A stretch of 21,459 nucleotides of DNA, taken from a virus. The notes under the pieces were generated by a model. That model searched no databases. It saw only the letters and a list, made by a program, of their open reading frames with translations, and was not told the origin of the DNA. A program made the position numbers and the translations under genes. How positions within the stretch are numbered: the stretch's first letter is position 1; each line of letters starts with the position of its first letter. Below, in pieces: positions 1 through 5,762 of this stretch. The DNA is taken from positions 1 to 21,459 of the IMG/VR virus record IMGVR_UViG_3300037858_000044, one strand, 5' to 3'.

Positions 1-1840
1 CGCTTTCCTGCACTCGCGTGATCACGCCCTGTGCAAGTGCAGATGTCTTGCCGAATATGCCCTCTTTCGCGTGCTCAAAAAGGCGCAGCGCTGTGTCGCG
101 GATGGTCTGCCAGGCCCCCGCCCAGTCTTTATTGGTGACTGCCATCACGGTGTTGAGGATCCCCTGGATGAGGATAATCTTGGACTCAATATGATGCTGA
201 ATAAGGCCCCACACGGACGACACAATGGTTTGAATGGTTTCGCCGTGCGTTTGCCAGAGTTGCGTCACAAACGCCAGCCCGGCGGCGATGACCGTGCGGA
301 TTGTCTCTATGGTGAGCGTGATGGTATCGCGGATTTGTGCGAATAGCGGTGCGGTCATGTCGCGGATACCGCCGAAGTTGGTTTCCCACGCCGCATACAA
401 CGCGCCAATTAGTGCAATCAGCGCCACAACCGGCGCATTCACAAGTGCGAACGCCGCAACCGCCCCCGTTATGGCAGGCACAACATTGACCGTAATGACT
501 GTGCCGATGCCGACCAGCGCCGAACGCAGAGCGAGCAAGATCGGCTCCACATTGGCGCGGATGAAATCAACAAGCCCCTGAAATCCAGGGATAACCGTGT
601 TTATTGCTGCAACCATCTCATGTAGCGGGGCGTCGCTGGCCTGGATTTCGCTGATAAATGCCGAGATAGCGTTAACAGCGCCCGTCGCCCGCTCAGTGAG
701 CACGAGGATTACAGGATTGAGGAACTGCGAGATTTTAAGTTGCAGCCCTTCCACTGCCGACGCCAGCAACTCTTGTTTGCCCGCGAGATTATCCATCCGA
801 ATAGCGGCCTGGCCTTCGGCGTCCACGCTGCCCACGGCTGCGGCTAGTTCGTTGTATCCTGTCGTGCCCAGGCCGGCCACCGCCGTCGCTGCACGCAACG
901 CATCGGCACCGAAGATGATGGAGAGTGTCGCGGTTTTCTGCTCTTCGGTCAGCCCAGAAAGCGCGTTTTTCAGAATGCCACTGACCTCTGACATGCTCCT
1001 GAGGTTGCCCGCCGCATCGAAAAATGCATTTGAGCCGTCGGCAGCAAGCAGGTTGAGGTCTGCCATTGCCTCTCTGGCCGGGCCGCTGGCTGGCACCAAC
1101 CTTTGCAGGAAAGTTTTGAAGCTGGTGCCCGCGTCCGAGCCGGAGGCGAACGACGGCGCAATCCCGGCGATGATGGTCGTGAACTCGTCAAATGGCACGC
1201 CTGCCGCTGCTGCCGCGCCGCCGCCCTGGGCGAGTGCGAGGCGCATATCATCGAGCGTGAATTTGGAGTTGACCGTGGCGCCGGTCAGCAGATTGACAGC
1301 GCCTGTCATATTGCTCGCCTCAATGCCGAATACCGACATGGCGTCGGTCGCAACATCGGCAGACATTGACAGGTCGCTGCCAGTGGAGGCAGCCAGAGAC
1401 ATAGAGGCAGCGAGCGCGCCGCCCAGGATTTGCGCTGTGTCGAGGCCGTTGCGGCCCAGCATCTCAATCGCGCCCGCCGCCTCGGTCGCGCTGAATTTCG
1501 TGGTCGCGCCCATCTCCTCGGCGAGCGTCTGGAGGAGCGCAAGTTCTTCATTGGTCGGTTGAAGGATCGCCGCAATGCCGCTGAACGTCGCTTCGAATGT
1601 TTTGCCAACGCCCACAGCTTGCGCGCCAAAATTGAGCAGGCTACGTCCCGCACTCAGGACAATGTTGGTGATCGTCGCGCCCAATTCGCGCAAAGTCCCT
1701 TTGGCTATCTCATCGAGCACGTTGAAGCCGCGCCCAGCCCTATCTACGGCGCGGCTTACATCATCGAGGCCGCGTGTTGCGCCTCGTGTGTCGGCATCGA
1801 CTTTTACAAACAATTTGGCGGCTTCAAGTCCCATAGCCAT
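1..1840 (-). CDS. Tail tape measure protein, TP901 type (C-terminus cut by window edge)
   Basis: This protein sets tail length and threads through the tail tube during assembly. I translated 613 codons from the ATG at 1840 without a stop; the frame leaves the window at the left edge. Residues of about 70-280 match the phage tape measure core: GATTKFSATEAAGA, then a stretch of LAASTGSDLSMSADVATDA, then an AGTSFKTFLQRLVPAS segment. Later parts contain hydrophobic segments typical of tape measure proteins (for example VPAITGAVAAFANAPVVALI). A GGGGG purine tract lies about 8 nt before the ATG. The start overlaps by one base (TAATG) a stop on the same strand. Normally this gene follows the tail assembly chaperone directly; here about 1.4 kb of plus-strand cassette lies between them. 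No minus-strand promoter is visible just upstream, so its transcript probably comes through the cassette in antisense. Confidence 0.95.
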   Translation of the reverse strand, partial: MAMGLEAAKLFVKVDADTRGATRGLDDVSRAVDRAGRGFNVLDEIAKGTLRELGATITNIVLSAGRSLLNFGAQAVGVGKTFEATFSGIAAILQPTNEELALLQTLAEEMGATTKFSATEAAGAIEMLGRNGLDTAQILGGALAASMSLAASTGSDLSMSADVATDAMSVFGIEASNMTGAVNLLTGATVNSKFTLDDMRLALAQGGGAAAAAGVPFDEFTTIIAGIAPSFASGSDAGTSFKTFLQRLVPASGPAREAMADLNLLAADGSNAFFDAAGNLRSMSEVSGILKNALSGLTEEQKTATLSIIFGADALRAATAVAGLGTTGYNELAAAVGSVDAEGQAAIRMDNLAGKQELLASAVEGLQLKISQFLNPVILVLTERATGAVNAISAFISEIQASDAPLHEMVAAINTVIPGFQGLVDFIRANVEPILLALRSALVGIGTVITVNVVPAITGAVAAFALVNAPVVALIALIGALYAAWETNFGGIRDMTAPLFAQIRDTITLTIETIRTVIAAGLAFVTQLWQTHGETIQTIVSSVWGLIQHHIESKIILIQGILNTVMAVTNKDWAGAWQTIRDTALRLFEHAKEGIFGKTSALAQGVITRVQES

Positions 1841-1866
1841 TACATTACCCCCACAAGTGAAATGTA

Positions 1867-1875
1867 TGGTATAAT
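1867..1875 (+). promoter_or_regulatory. Extended -10 promoter of cassette B
   Basis: TATAAT at 1870-1875 is a perfect sigma-70 type -10 box, preceded by TGG at 1867-1869, which makes the extended -10 motif TGnTATAAT. There is no good -35 box at 17 nt spacing. The start of transcription would be near 1882. The leader then has a small hairpin (TGCAC-GTCT-GTGCA, 1883-1896) followed by pentamer array 1. The promoter lies 27 bp from, and points away from, the tape measure start codon. Confidence 0.75.
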
Positions 1876-1901
1876 GTGTGTATGCACGTCTGTGCAAACA
1901 C

Positions 1902-1976
1902 GGCTAGGTAAGGTCGGGCGCGGCGCGGTTCGGTATGGCCCGTTGCGTTGGGGCATGGCGTGACAAGGCAAGGTTT
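1902..1976 (+). repeat. Pentanucleotide (GGYNN) array 1, 15 units
   Basis: Units begin at 1902 and every fifth base to 1972 without a slip. Most start GGC or GGT (GGCTA, GGTAA, GGTCG, GGCGC, GGCGC, GGTTC, GGTAT, GGCCC); four central and late units are degenerate but stay in register (GTTGC, GTTGG, GACAA). The array ends GGCAA-GGTTT. It fills the 5' leader between the promoter at 1870 and the ribosome-binding site of the gene at 2005, so it would be transcribed and lie upstream of the start codon. Confidence 0.85.
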
Positions 1977-2004
1977 TTGACTTCACAAGGAAAGGCATTT
2001 GATT

Positions 2005-2592
2005 ATGGCAAACAACATGCTTACTGCTACTGTTACAATTGAGGGCACCCGCCCGCTTCTCTGGCATCATTTTGGCCCTGATGCGATGCCCCTGGAAAAA
2101 CAGGAGCGCACCGGCGTGGCGGGAAATGACCCCGAAGAGTGGCGCAAAACGGTACTGTTCAGCAATAAGACACGCCAGTTGTATGTGAAGCCCACGTATG
2201 TATTTGGTACAATCCGCGACGGGGCGAAACACACGCCGCGCAAGCGTGGCACCTTGCAGCCGTTTGTAGCCGCGACGCTTCAGGTTGCCGATAATCTTGT
2301 CTGGATTGATCGGTACTTGCCCGAAGAGCCGATCCCGCAAGACCCCGAAGAGCCGGTCTACCTGGACATAACCAGTGTGAAAAACCCCTCCACACGCGCC
2401 CGCAATGTGCGCTATCGCATCGCGGCAAGCCCTGGCTGGCAGGCGACGTTCACTATTGAATGGGACAAGACGGTTGTGAGCCGTGGCGAAATGGAATCCG
2501 CACTGAATGACGCAGGTAAGCTTGTGGGCATTGGCGACGGGCGCGCCATCGGGAATGGCCGGTTTGTTGTCAAGTCGTTTGACGTAGCGTGA
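2005..2592 (+). CDS. Phage protein of unknown function with N-terminal GTRPLLWHH motif
   Basis: This is a 195-aa protein that I cannot name. I recall phage and mobile-element hypothetical proteins with a similar N-terminal 'EGTRPLL-H' strand and a C-terminal G-G-D-R-G-GRF pattern; here they are VTIEGTRPLLWHH (about residues 11-23) and VGIGDGRAIGNGRFVV (about 174-189). The C-terminal glycine-rich GRF segment is loosely reminiscent of RAMP (Cas7/Cas5-like) RNA-binding folds, but that is only a resemblance. I chose the ATG at 2005: AAAGG at 1991-1995 gives 9 nt spacing. A TTG six bases earlier is too close to it. It is the first gene of cassette B, on the strand opposite to the structural operon, and is preceded by promoter and pentamer array 1. 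Confidence 0.85.
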   Translation: MANNMLTATVTIEGTRPLLWHHFGPDAMPLEKQERTGVAGNDPEEWRKTVLFSNKTRQLYVKPTYVFGTIRDGAKHTPRKRGTLQPFVAATLQVADNLVWIDRYLPEEPIPQDPEEPVYLDITSVKNPSTRARNVRYRIAASPGWQATFTIEWDKTVVSRGEMESALNDAGKLVGIGDGRAIGNGRFVVKSFDVA

Positions 2593-2605
2593 CGTTCCGG
2601 CCCTG

Positions 2606-2705
2606 GGTATGGCCTTAAACTGCCTAACTGGGTGTGGTAGGGCTTGGCACGGCCTGGCAAGGCTGGGCAGGGCTGGGCGCGGCCCGGCAAGGCAAGGCAA
2701 GGGAA
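2606..2705 (+). repeat. Pentanucleotide (GGYNN) array 2, about 20 registers
   Basis: Units start at 2606 (GGTAT, GGCCT), lapse for three units while keeping register, then run unbroken from 2631 (GGTGT, GGTAG, GGCTT, GGCAC, GGCCT, GGCAA, GGCTG, GGCAG, GGCTG, GGCGC, GGCCC) to GGCAA-GGCAA-GGCAA-GGGAA at 2686-2705. This is the cleanest array: 12 consecutive units beginning with GGC. It lies right after the stop codon of the 195-aa gene. I see no convincing separate promoter in front of it. Confidence 0.88.
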
Positions 2706-2708
2706 CCT

Positions 2709-2729
2709 GGGCACGTTTGCAAACTGCCC
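2709..2729 (+). other. Hairpin between arrays 2 and 3
   Basis: GGGCA at 2709-2713 pairs with TGCCC at 2725-2729 around a perfect inner palindrome TTTGCAAA (2716-2723). No T-run follows, so it is not an intrinsic terminator. It sits at the exit of array 2, in the only stretch of this intergenic region that is not built of pentamers. It could be an RNA structure or processing site, or a protein-binding palindrome in DNA. Confidence 0.45.
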
Positions 2730-2759
2730 ACACGACGCCCGTAGCGGCGACCATTCCAG

Positions 2760-2819
2760 GGCGGGGCAGGGCTGGGCGCGGCAGGGCGTGGCGCGGCTGG
2801 GCTAGGCAAGGCAAGGATA
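2760..2819 (+). repeat. Pentanucleotide (GGCNN) array 3, 12 units
   Basis: Units start at 2760 and every fifth base to 2815: GGCGG, GGCAG, GGCTG, GGCGC, GGCAG, GGCGT, GGCGC, GGCTG, GGCTA, GGCAA, GGCAA, GGATA. All but the last begin GGC. The register is shifted by one base from array 2, so the two are independent arrays separated by a hairpin-bearing spacer. The final units supply the AAGGA Shine-Dalgarno of the HNH gene, whose ATG is at 2825. Confidence 0.88.
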
Positions 2820-2824
2820 TTGCA

Positions 2825-3118
2825 ATGAGACGACGCAGGCAACCGAGAGAGCTATGGTGCATATCGCGCAAGGCCATACTTACCCGCGACGCATACCAAT
2901 GCGTGCGCTGCGGCGTGTCTGTCACCAGTAGCACGGCCAACATTGACCACATTGTGCCACTCTCGAAAGGCGGCACAAACAGCACCGACAATCTACGAAC
3001 GCTGTGCAGACCATGCCACGTGTTGCGGGCGCGACGTGACCACCAGGGTATGATCTGGAAAGCATTGCGCGATGGTATCATCCCCGCCAATTGGCGCGAA
3101 CTTGTCTGGGACGATTGA
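2825..3118 (+). CDS. Small HNH endonuclease
   Basis: This 97-aa protein is a compact HNH nuclease (beta-beta-alpha metal fold that nicks or cuts DNA). Cys26-x2-Cys29 (CVRC) and Cys61-x2-Cys64 (CRPC) form the structural zinc site. Asp41-His42 in IDHIVPLSKGG is the catalytic part, Asn56 is in TDNLRTL, and His65 follows the last cysteine. The first residues are strongly basic (MRRRRQ). The frame stays open upstream through arrays 2 and 3 to about 2609, but that extension would just read the repeats as Gly-Arg-Ala-rich peptide. AGGA seven bases before the ATG at 2825 supports the short form. HNH genes of this size occur in phages as homing endonucleases or packaging-associated nucleases. Its place far from the terminase, in a reversed cassette, favours a mobility role. 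Confidence 0.9.
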   Translation: MRRRRQPRELWCISRKAILTRDAYQCVRCGVSVTSSTANIDHIVPLSKGGTNSTDNLRTLCRPCHVLRARRDHQGMIWKALRDGIIPANWRELVWDD

Positions 3119-3124
3119 GCCTCG

Positions 3125-3133
3125 TGGTACAAT
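3125..3133 (+). promoter_or_regulatory. Extended -10 promoter before array 4
   Basis: TGG at 3125-3127 followed by TACAAT at 3128-3133 matches the extended -10 form TGnTAnAAT, with one departure from TATAAT. It starts 7 bp after the HNH stop codon. No good -35 box is seen at standard spacing. The predicted start near 3140 lies just before array 4. It resembles the cassette B promoter at 1867 and the cassette A promoter at 6813 (TGGTAT). Confidence 0.55.
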
Positions 3134-3143
3134 GCCCGTACAA

Positions 3144-3198
3144 GGCACGACACGACGTGGCGGGGTGTGGTATGGCTAGTCTGGGCAAGGCAGGGTTT
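3144..3198 (+). repeat. Pentanucleotide array 4, 11 units
   Basis: Units start at 3144 and every fifth base to 3194: GGCAC, GACAC, GACGT, GGCGG, GGTGT, GGTAT, GGCTA, GTCTG, GGCAA, GGCAG, GGTTT. It is more degenerate than arrays 2 and 3 but in perfect register. It shares GGTAT-GGC with arrays 1 and 2 and the GGCAA-GGCAR-GGNNN ending with all of them. Its last three units form the 5' arm of the terminator hairpin. Confidence 0.8.
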
Positions 3199-3215
3199 AT
3201 TCTCTGCCTTTTTTT
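3187..3215 (+). terminator. Rho-independent terminator of cassette B
   Basis: AAGGCAG (3187-3193) pairs with CTGCCTT (3204-3210). Two more pairs (G-U, G-C) extend the stem towards a TTTATT loop (3196-3201). The run of seven T at 3209-3215 follows. Read from the minus strand the hairpin is not followed by a T-run, so it should stop only plus-strand transcripts and let the late operon pass. Confidence 0.8.
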
Positions 3216-3233
3216 GTTTGTTCTCAGCCATCC

Positions 3234-4162
3234 CTATTTCCCTGGCTTCTTACTTGCGGCGTCTCGCGCCTGCGCCTCTGCGCGTTGCTCTGCCTGCCAC
3301 AGCGCCCAGCCCGTCTCGAGCCAGTCCAGCGGCAGGTCGCGCAGTTCGTGCGCCGGAATGTGCCAGAACTGGGCGGCCTTGGCGAGCCGATAGCGATCAA
3401 TGTAGTCCCCGGCCTCCGCTACTGCCTTTTGCCGCGCCCACGTGGTACGCGCTCCGAGCCACGCGGTGAGTCCTGCGACTTTCCCGGATCGGCGCTCATA
3501 TCGCGCATCAGGCCGCGCATCAGTGCCGTGAGAAATCCGAAATCCATCTGGCGCAGTAGTTCAAACGACGGCGCGACCTGGCGCGGCTCGTTCTCCCGGT
3601 AGCGGTCGGTTACGACGACGTCGCCGTCTACCTGAAGTGTGCGGTTCTGCGCCTCGCTCGGGATGACGGCATAGTCGATGCACCAGCCGCCCGGCACATC
3701 CTCGACGACGACATAGCCCTCGCCGCCGTACAGCGCCTCGCGCACCTCCTGCGCGCTGGCGGAGAGCGGTACCTGCGCGACGGCGTCACCGAGCAAAAAC
3801 AGCGCGGCGCCGGCGTCGGCTGGCTGCTCCTCAACGAGCGCCAGGCCACCCGGCTCACCGTGATGATTGCTTGCCCACGGCTGGCCTTGCGCCTGCTCGC
3901 GTGCCGCCGCATACCCGGCAGGCTGCGCGTGCCGCTCGGCCCAGGCCCGCGAGAGCACGGTCACGCGCTCGTGCTGCAACGCCATTGACCAGTCAAACAG
4001 GATGTTCGCCAGGCCCAGCGCCATCGCGTTGATGTCCCCTTGCTGGATGCTCTCGATTGTTGCGGGAGTCACCTGATCGCGGTAGTAGCGCACGCTCAGC
4101 GTCCCATCCCCCATATCAATGTCGAGAGCGCGGGGTGGTTTGATGTTCGGTGTGTAGCTCAT
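3234..4162 (-). CDS. Tail assembly chaperone, frameshifted long form (gpGT-like)
   Basis: This product joins the first 228 codons of the short chaperone to an 81-codon frame that lies in the -1 register and ends with TAG at 3234-3236, giving about 309 aa. The extension starts VAGLTAWLGARTTWARQKAV and continues with AGDYIDRYRLAKAAQFWHIP to a charged tail. It has no good start codon or ribosome-binding site of its own. Many siphophages make such G and GT proteins from the two frames between the tail tube and tape measure genes. The long form links tube and tape measure proteins during tail assembly. The shift site GGGAAAG is at 3479-3485. Confidence 0.8.
3419..4162 (-). CDS. Tail assembly chaperone, short form (gpG-like)
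   Basis: This 247-aa protein occupies the position of lambda gpG, after the tail tube gene. I start it at the ATG at 4162 (MSYTPNIKPPRALDID), which overlaps the tail tube stop as TAATG. The frame is open further upstream but only inside the tube gene. The N-terminal part (DMGDGTLSVRYYRD) is typical of tail chaperones. The middle (about residues 95-190) is an extra segment with a GYVVVEDVPGGWCIDYAVIP motif. The C-terminal 20 residues after the slip site are basic and low in complexity, as expected for a region that also encodes the other frame. Confidence 0.85.
   Translation of the reverse strand: MSYTPNIKPPRALDIDMGDGTLSVRYYRDQVTPATIESIQQGDINAMALGLANILFDWSMALQHERVTVLSRAWAERHAQPAGYAAAREQAQGQPWASNHHGEPGGLALVEEQPADAGAALFLLGDAVAQVPLSASAQEVREALYGGEGYVVVEDVPGGWCIDYAVIPSEAQNRTLQVDGDVVVTDRYRENEPRQVAPSFELLRQMDFGFLTALMRGLMRDMSADPGKSQDSPRGSERVPRGRGKRQ
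3479..3485 (-). other. Programmed -1 ribosomal frameshift site, GGGAAAG
   Basis: On the minus strand the heptamer G-GGA-AAG lies in the zero frame (codons CCG GGA AAG TCG), fitting X-XXY-YYZ. It is the same heptamer used by phage lambda to make gpGT. It precedes the zero-frame stop by 19 codons. The -1 frame then stays open for 81 codons with protein-like content. GC-rich sequence downstream could stimulate the shift, but I cannot define a structure by eye. Confidence 0.85.
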
Positions 4163-5760
4163 TACAGGCTGGCCCTCCCGTTGATCATCGTCGCTTCCAG
4201 CACCTTGCCCCATGTCGCATCCTTGAACAGCCCGACCGTGAACGTTGTGCCGTCCACGCCGTCCAGATCCTCGCTGGCGCTTTCGCTGCGGACGTTGAGG
4301 CACATATCAAGCTGCATCGTGTAGTAGTAGCCGGAGCCAGTCACGACCTCCTCAAGGCTGATCGCCTCCATCCGCACGAAGAAGTGGCCCTGCTGCCTCA
4401 TCGCGGCGCGGATCACATTCGCCTGTCCCGTGCCCACGTTCATCGTGAGCTCAGTACTGGGTGCCATTTCGGTATCGAACGTGAACGCCCCCCGGTTGCG
4501 CTTGATCTGGCTCTGTGGGCCGCGCTTGTCGCTCAGCGAGAACTCGCCTGAGAAGAGCCGATCCATGCCTTCGATATCATCGGCACTCAATTCGCCGTGC
4601 GCCCCGGCGATGTAGAAATTGGTGTCCTGTGGAACAATCGGCTTCGGGGTGAACAGGTTGGTATCCTGCGAGATACGCGCCACGCTGGTGGTCACATCGG
4701 TCAGGCCGGAGCCGTCCACCGTAACCGTCGGGGTATAGCGGTGCTTGTATTCGCCGGTGAAAAAGATTTGCACCGGGCTGGTGCCGAGCGCGCCGCCGAT
4801 GGTCTCGATATCGGCACTCGCGAACGGAAACAGCGCGATGATCGCGGTTTTGACATCCGCCGCGCTGGCGTCGTAGGCAATATTTGCCGTCGTAAACGTG
4901 TGCGTGAACGACAGGCGATAGGTGCCCGCTGTGGCCCCACCCAGCGCGATGGTCTGTTCCTCGTTGCCCGCGCCGCCTGCTGCCGTCTCGGTCACGCCGA
5001 CACCCGTGCCATCGGTCGTGTCGCGCAGCACCTCGAGCAGCGCGACGTCCGTGGAGGCCAACCCGCCGGTAAACTCGACAACCAATGTGGTCACGTTAAC
5101 CGTATCGATATTCGGCAACGCCTCCAGCGCGGCCTTGATATCCGCGTCGCTGGCGCCGTGGGAAATCGGTTCGGTCGTTGCGGTCATCGCAAACGAGAGC
5201 GTCAGGTTGCCCGCTGCTGACGCGCCATGCACCGCGTCAAGATAGCGGATTTTGTCGTGGTGCACTTCTTTCGAAAACCACGAACCGCTTAGCGGGAAAC
5301 TACTGTCGTCGCGGTCGAACGAAAACCCGGCCTCGCTCAGCATCGCATACGCGGCGCTTTTCGCCCAGATGTCCGGGTCGCCCCATTCGAGCGAGAACGA
5401 GGCCGCGTCGTCGCGCCCGCGTGGGCTCGTGCCCATGACGTGCTGGTACACGCCTGTGGCCGGGTTGGTGGTGGTTGGTTTACTGAGAACGCCAGCCCAC
5501 AATTCGATGCCGTTATAGTCCAGCGCCCCTTCGATACTGCCCTCGGTTGGCCCATCCTCGTAGGTCGCCGCCTGCGTGTATTTTTCTCCCGGCGCCCGGA
5601 AGTCCTGCTGCCTGGCGCCAGGCGCAGGCGCGCTGAACGTCATCAGGCCCAGCGCGTTTGTCGCCGCGACCCGCGTCCCCTTCGTTGCTTCAACGCCCAC
5701 ATAGGGCGCCTGATTGACCGTTGACCAGTCGATATTCTGGATCGTTGCGTAGTCTGTCAT
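4162..5760 (-). CDS. Major tail tube protein with inserted beta-repeat domain
   Basis: At 532 aa this is long for a tail tube subunit. The ends look like tube protein (N-terminal EATKGTRVAATNALGLMTFS; a central LFSGEFSLSDKRGPQSQIKR and a C-terminal part with beta strands). Residues of about 180-360 hold two copies of an extra module: GNLTLSFAMTATTEPISHGA-DADIKAALEALPNI (about 184-218) and GTYRLSFTHTFTTANIAYDA-AADVKTAIIALFPF (about 279-313), each followed by a beta strand ending FTG. Such insertions usually decorate the outside of the tail. The gene lies between the tail completion gene and the chaperone, which fixes its role. ATG at 5760 is 3 bp after the upstream stop. Confidence 0.85.
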   Translation of the reverse strand: MTDYATIQNIDWSTVNQAPYVGVEATKGTRVAATNALGLMTFSAPAPGARQQDFRAPGEKYTQAATYEDGPTEGSIEGALDYNGIELWAGVLSKPTTTNPATGVYQHVMGTSPRGRDDAASFSLEWGDPDIWAKSAAYAMLSEAGFSFDRDDSSFPLSGSWFSKEVHHDKIRYLDAVHGASAAGNLTLSFAMTATTEPISHGASDADIKAALEALPNIDTVNVTTLVVEFTGGLASTDVALLEVLRDTTDGTGVGVTETAAGGAGNEEQTIALGGATAGTYRLSFTHTFTTANIAYDASAADVKTAIIALFPFASADIETIGGALGTSPVQIFFTGEYKHRYTPTVTVDGSGLTDVTTSVARISQDTNLFTPKPIVPQDTNFYIAGAHGELSADDIEGMDRLFSGEFSLSDKRGPQSQIKRNRGAFTFDTEMAPSTELTMNVGTGQANVIRAAMRQQGHFFVRMEAISLEEVVTGSGYYYTMQLDMCLNVRSESASEDLDGVDGTTFTVGLFKDATWGKVLEATMINGRASL

Positions 5761-5762
5761 CC

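Larger units (their letters stand above)
3140..3215 (+). ncRNA. Candidate small RNA made of pentamer array 4 and a terminator
   Basis: A promoter-like sequence (3125-3133), a pentamer array (3144-3198) and a rho-independent terminator (3187-3215) follow each other with no open frame between them, giving a predicted RNA of about 76 nt. If the promoter is not used, the same sequence would be the 3' untranslated end of the cassette B transcript. No known RNA family is recognised. Confidence 0.5.

Noticed and set aside
597-1562. 321-aa plus-strand frame opposite the tape measure gene
   Set aside because: It is antisense to a clear TP901 tape measure domain, is Ala-Ser-rich and has no ribosome-binding site.
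2609-2824. N-terminal extension of the HNH protein through the pentamer arrays
   Set aside because: The frame is open, but it only reads repeats as Gly-Ala-Arg peptide. The same repeats occur before the other gene and in a non-coding place, and a good Shine-Dalgarno precedes the ATG at 2825.
1902-3198. CRISPR array
   Set aside because: The periodicity is 5 nt, without 20-40 bp repeats separated by spacers, and no cas genes are present.
1840-3231. 463-aa minus-strand protein as a real gene
   Set aside because: Its composition is that of antisense reading (Pro-Ala-Leu runs opposite the arrays, many Cys, His and Arg). Both plus-strand genes have recognisable motifs, promoters and ribosome-binding sites. 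It is kept as a finding for its exact boundaries.
4163-4303. Longer chaperone start inside the tail tube gene
   Set aside because: The extension is Arg-rich out-of-frame translation of the tube gene. ATG at 4162 overlaps the tube stop as TAATG.
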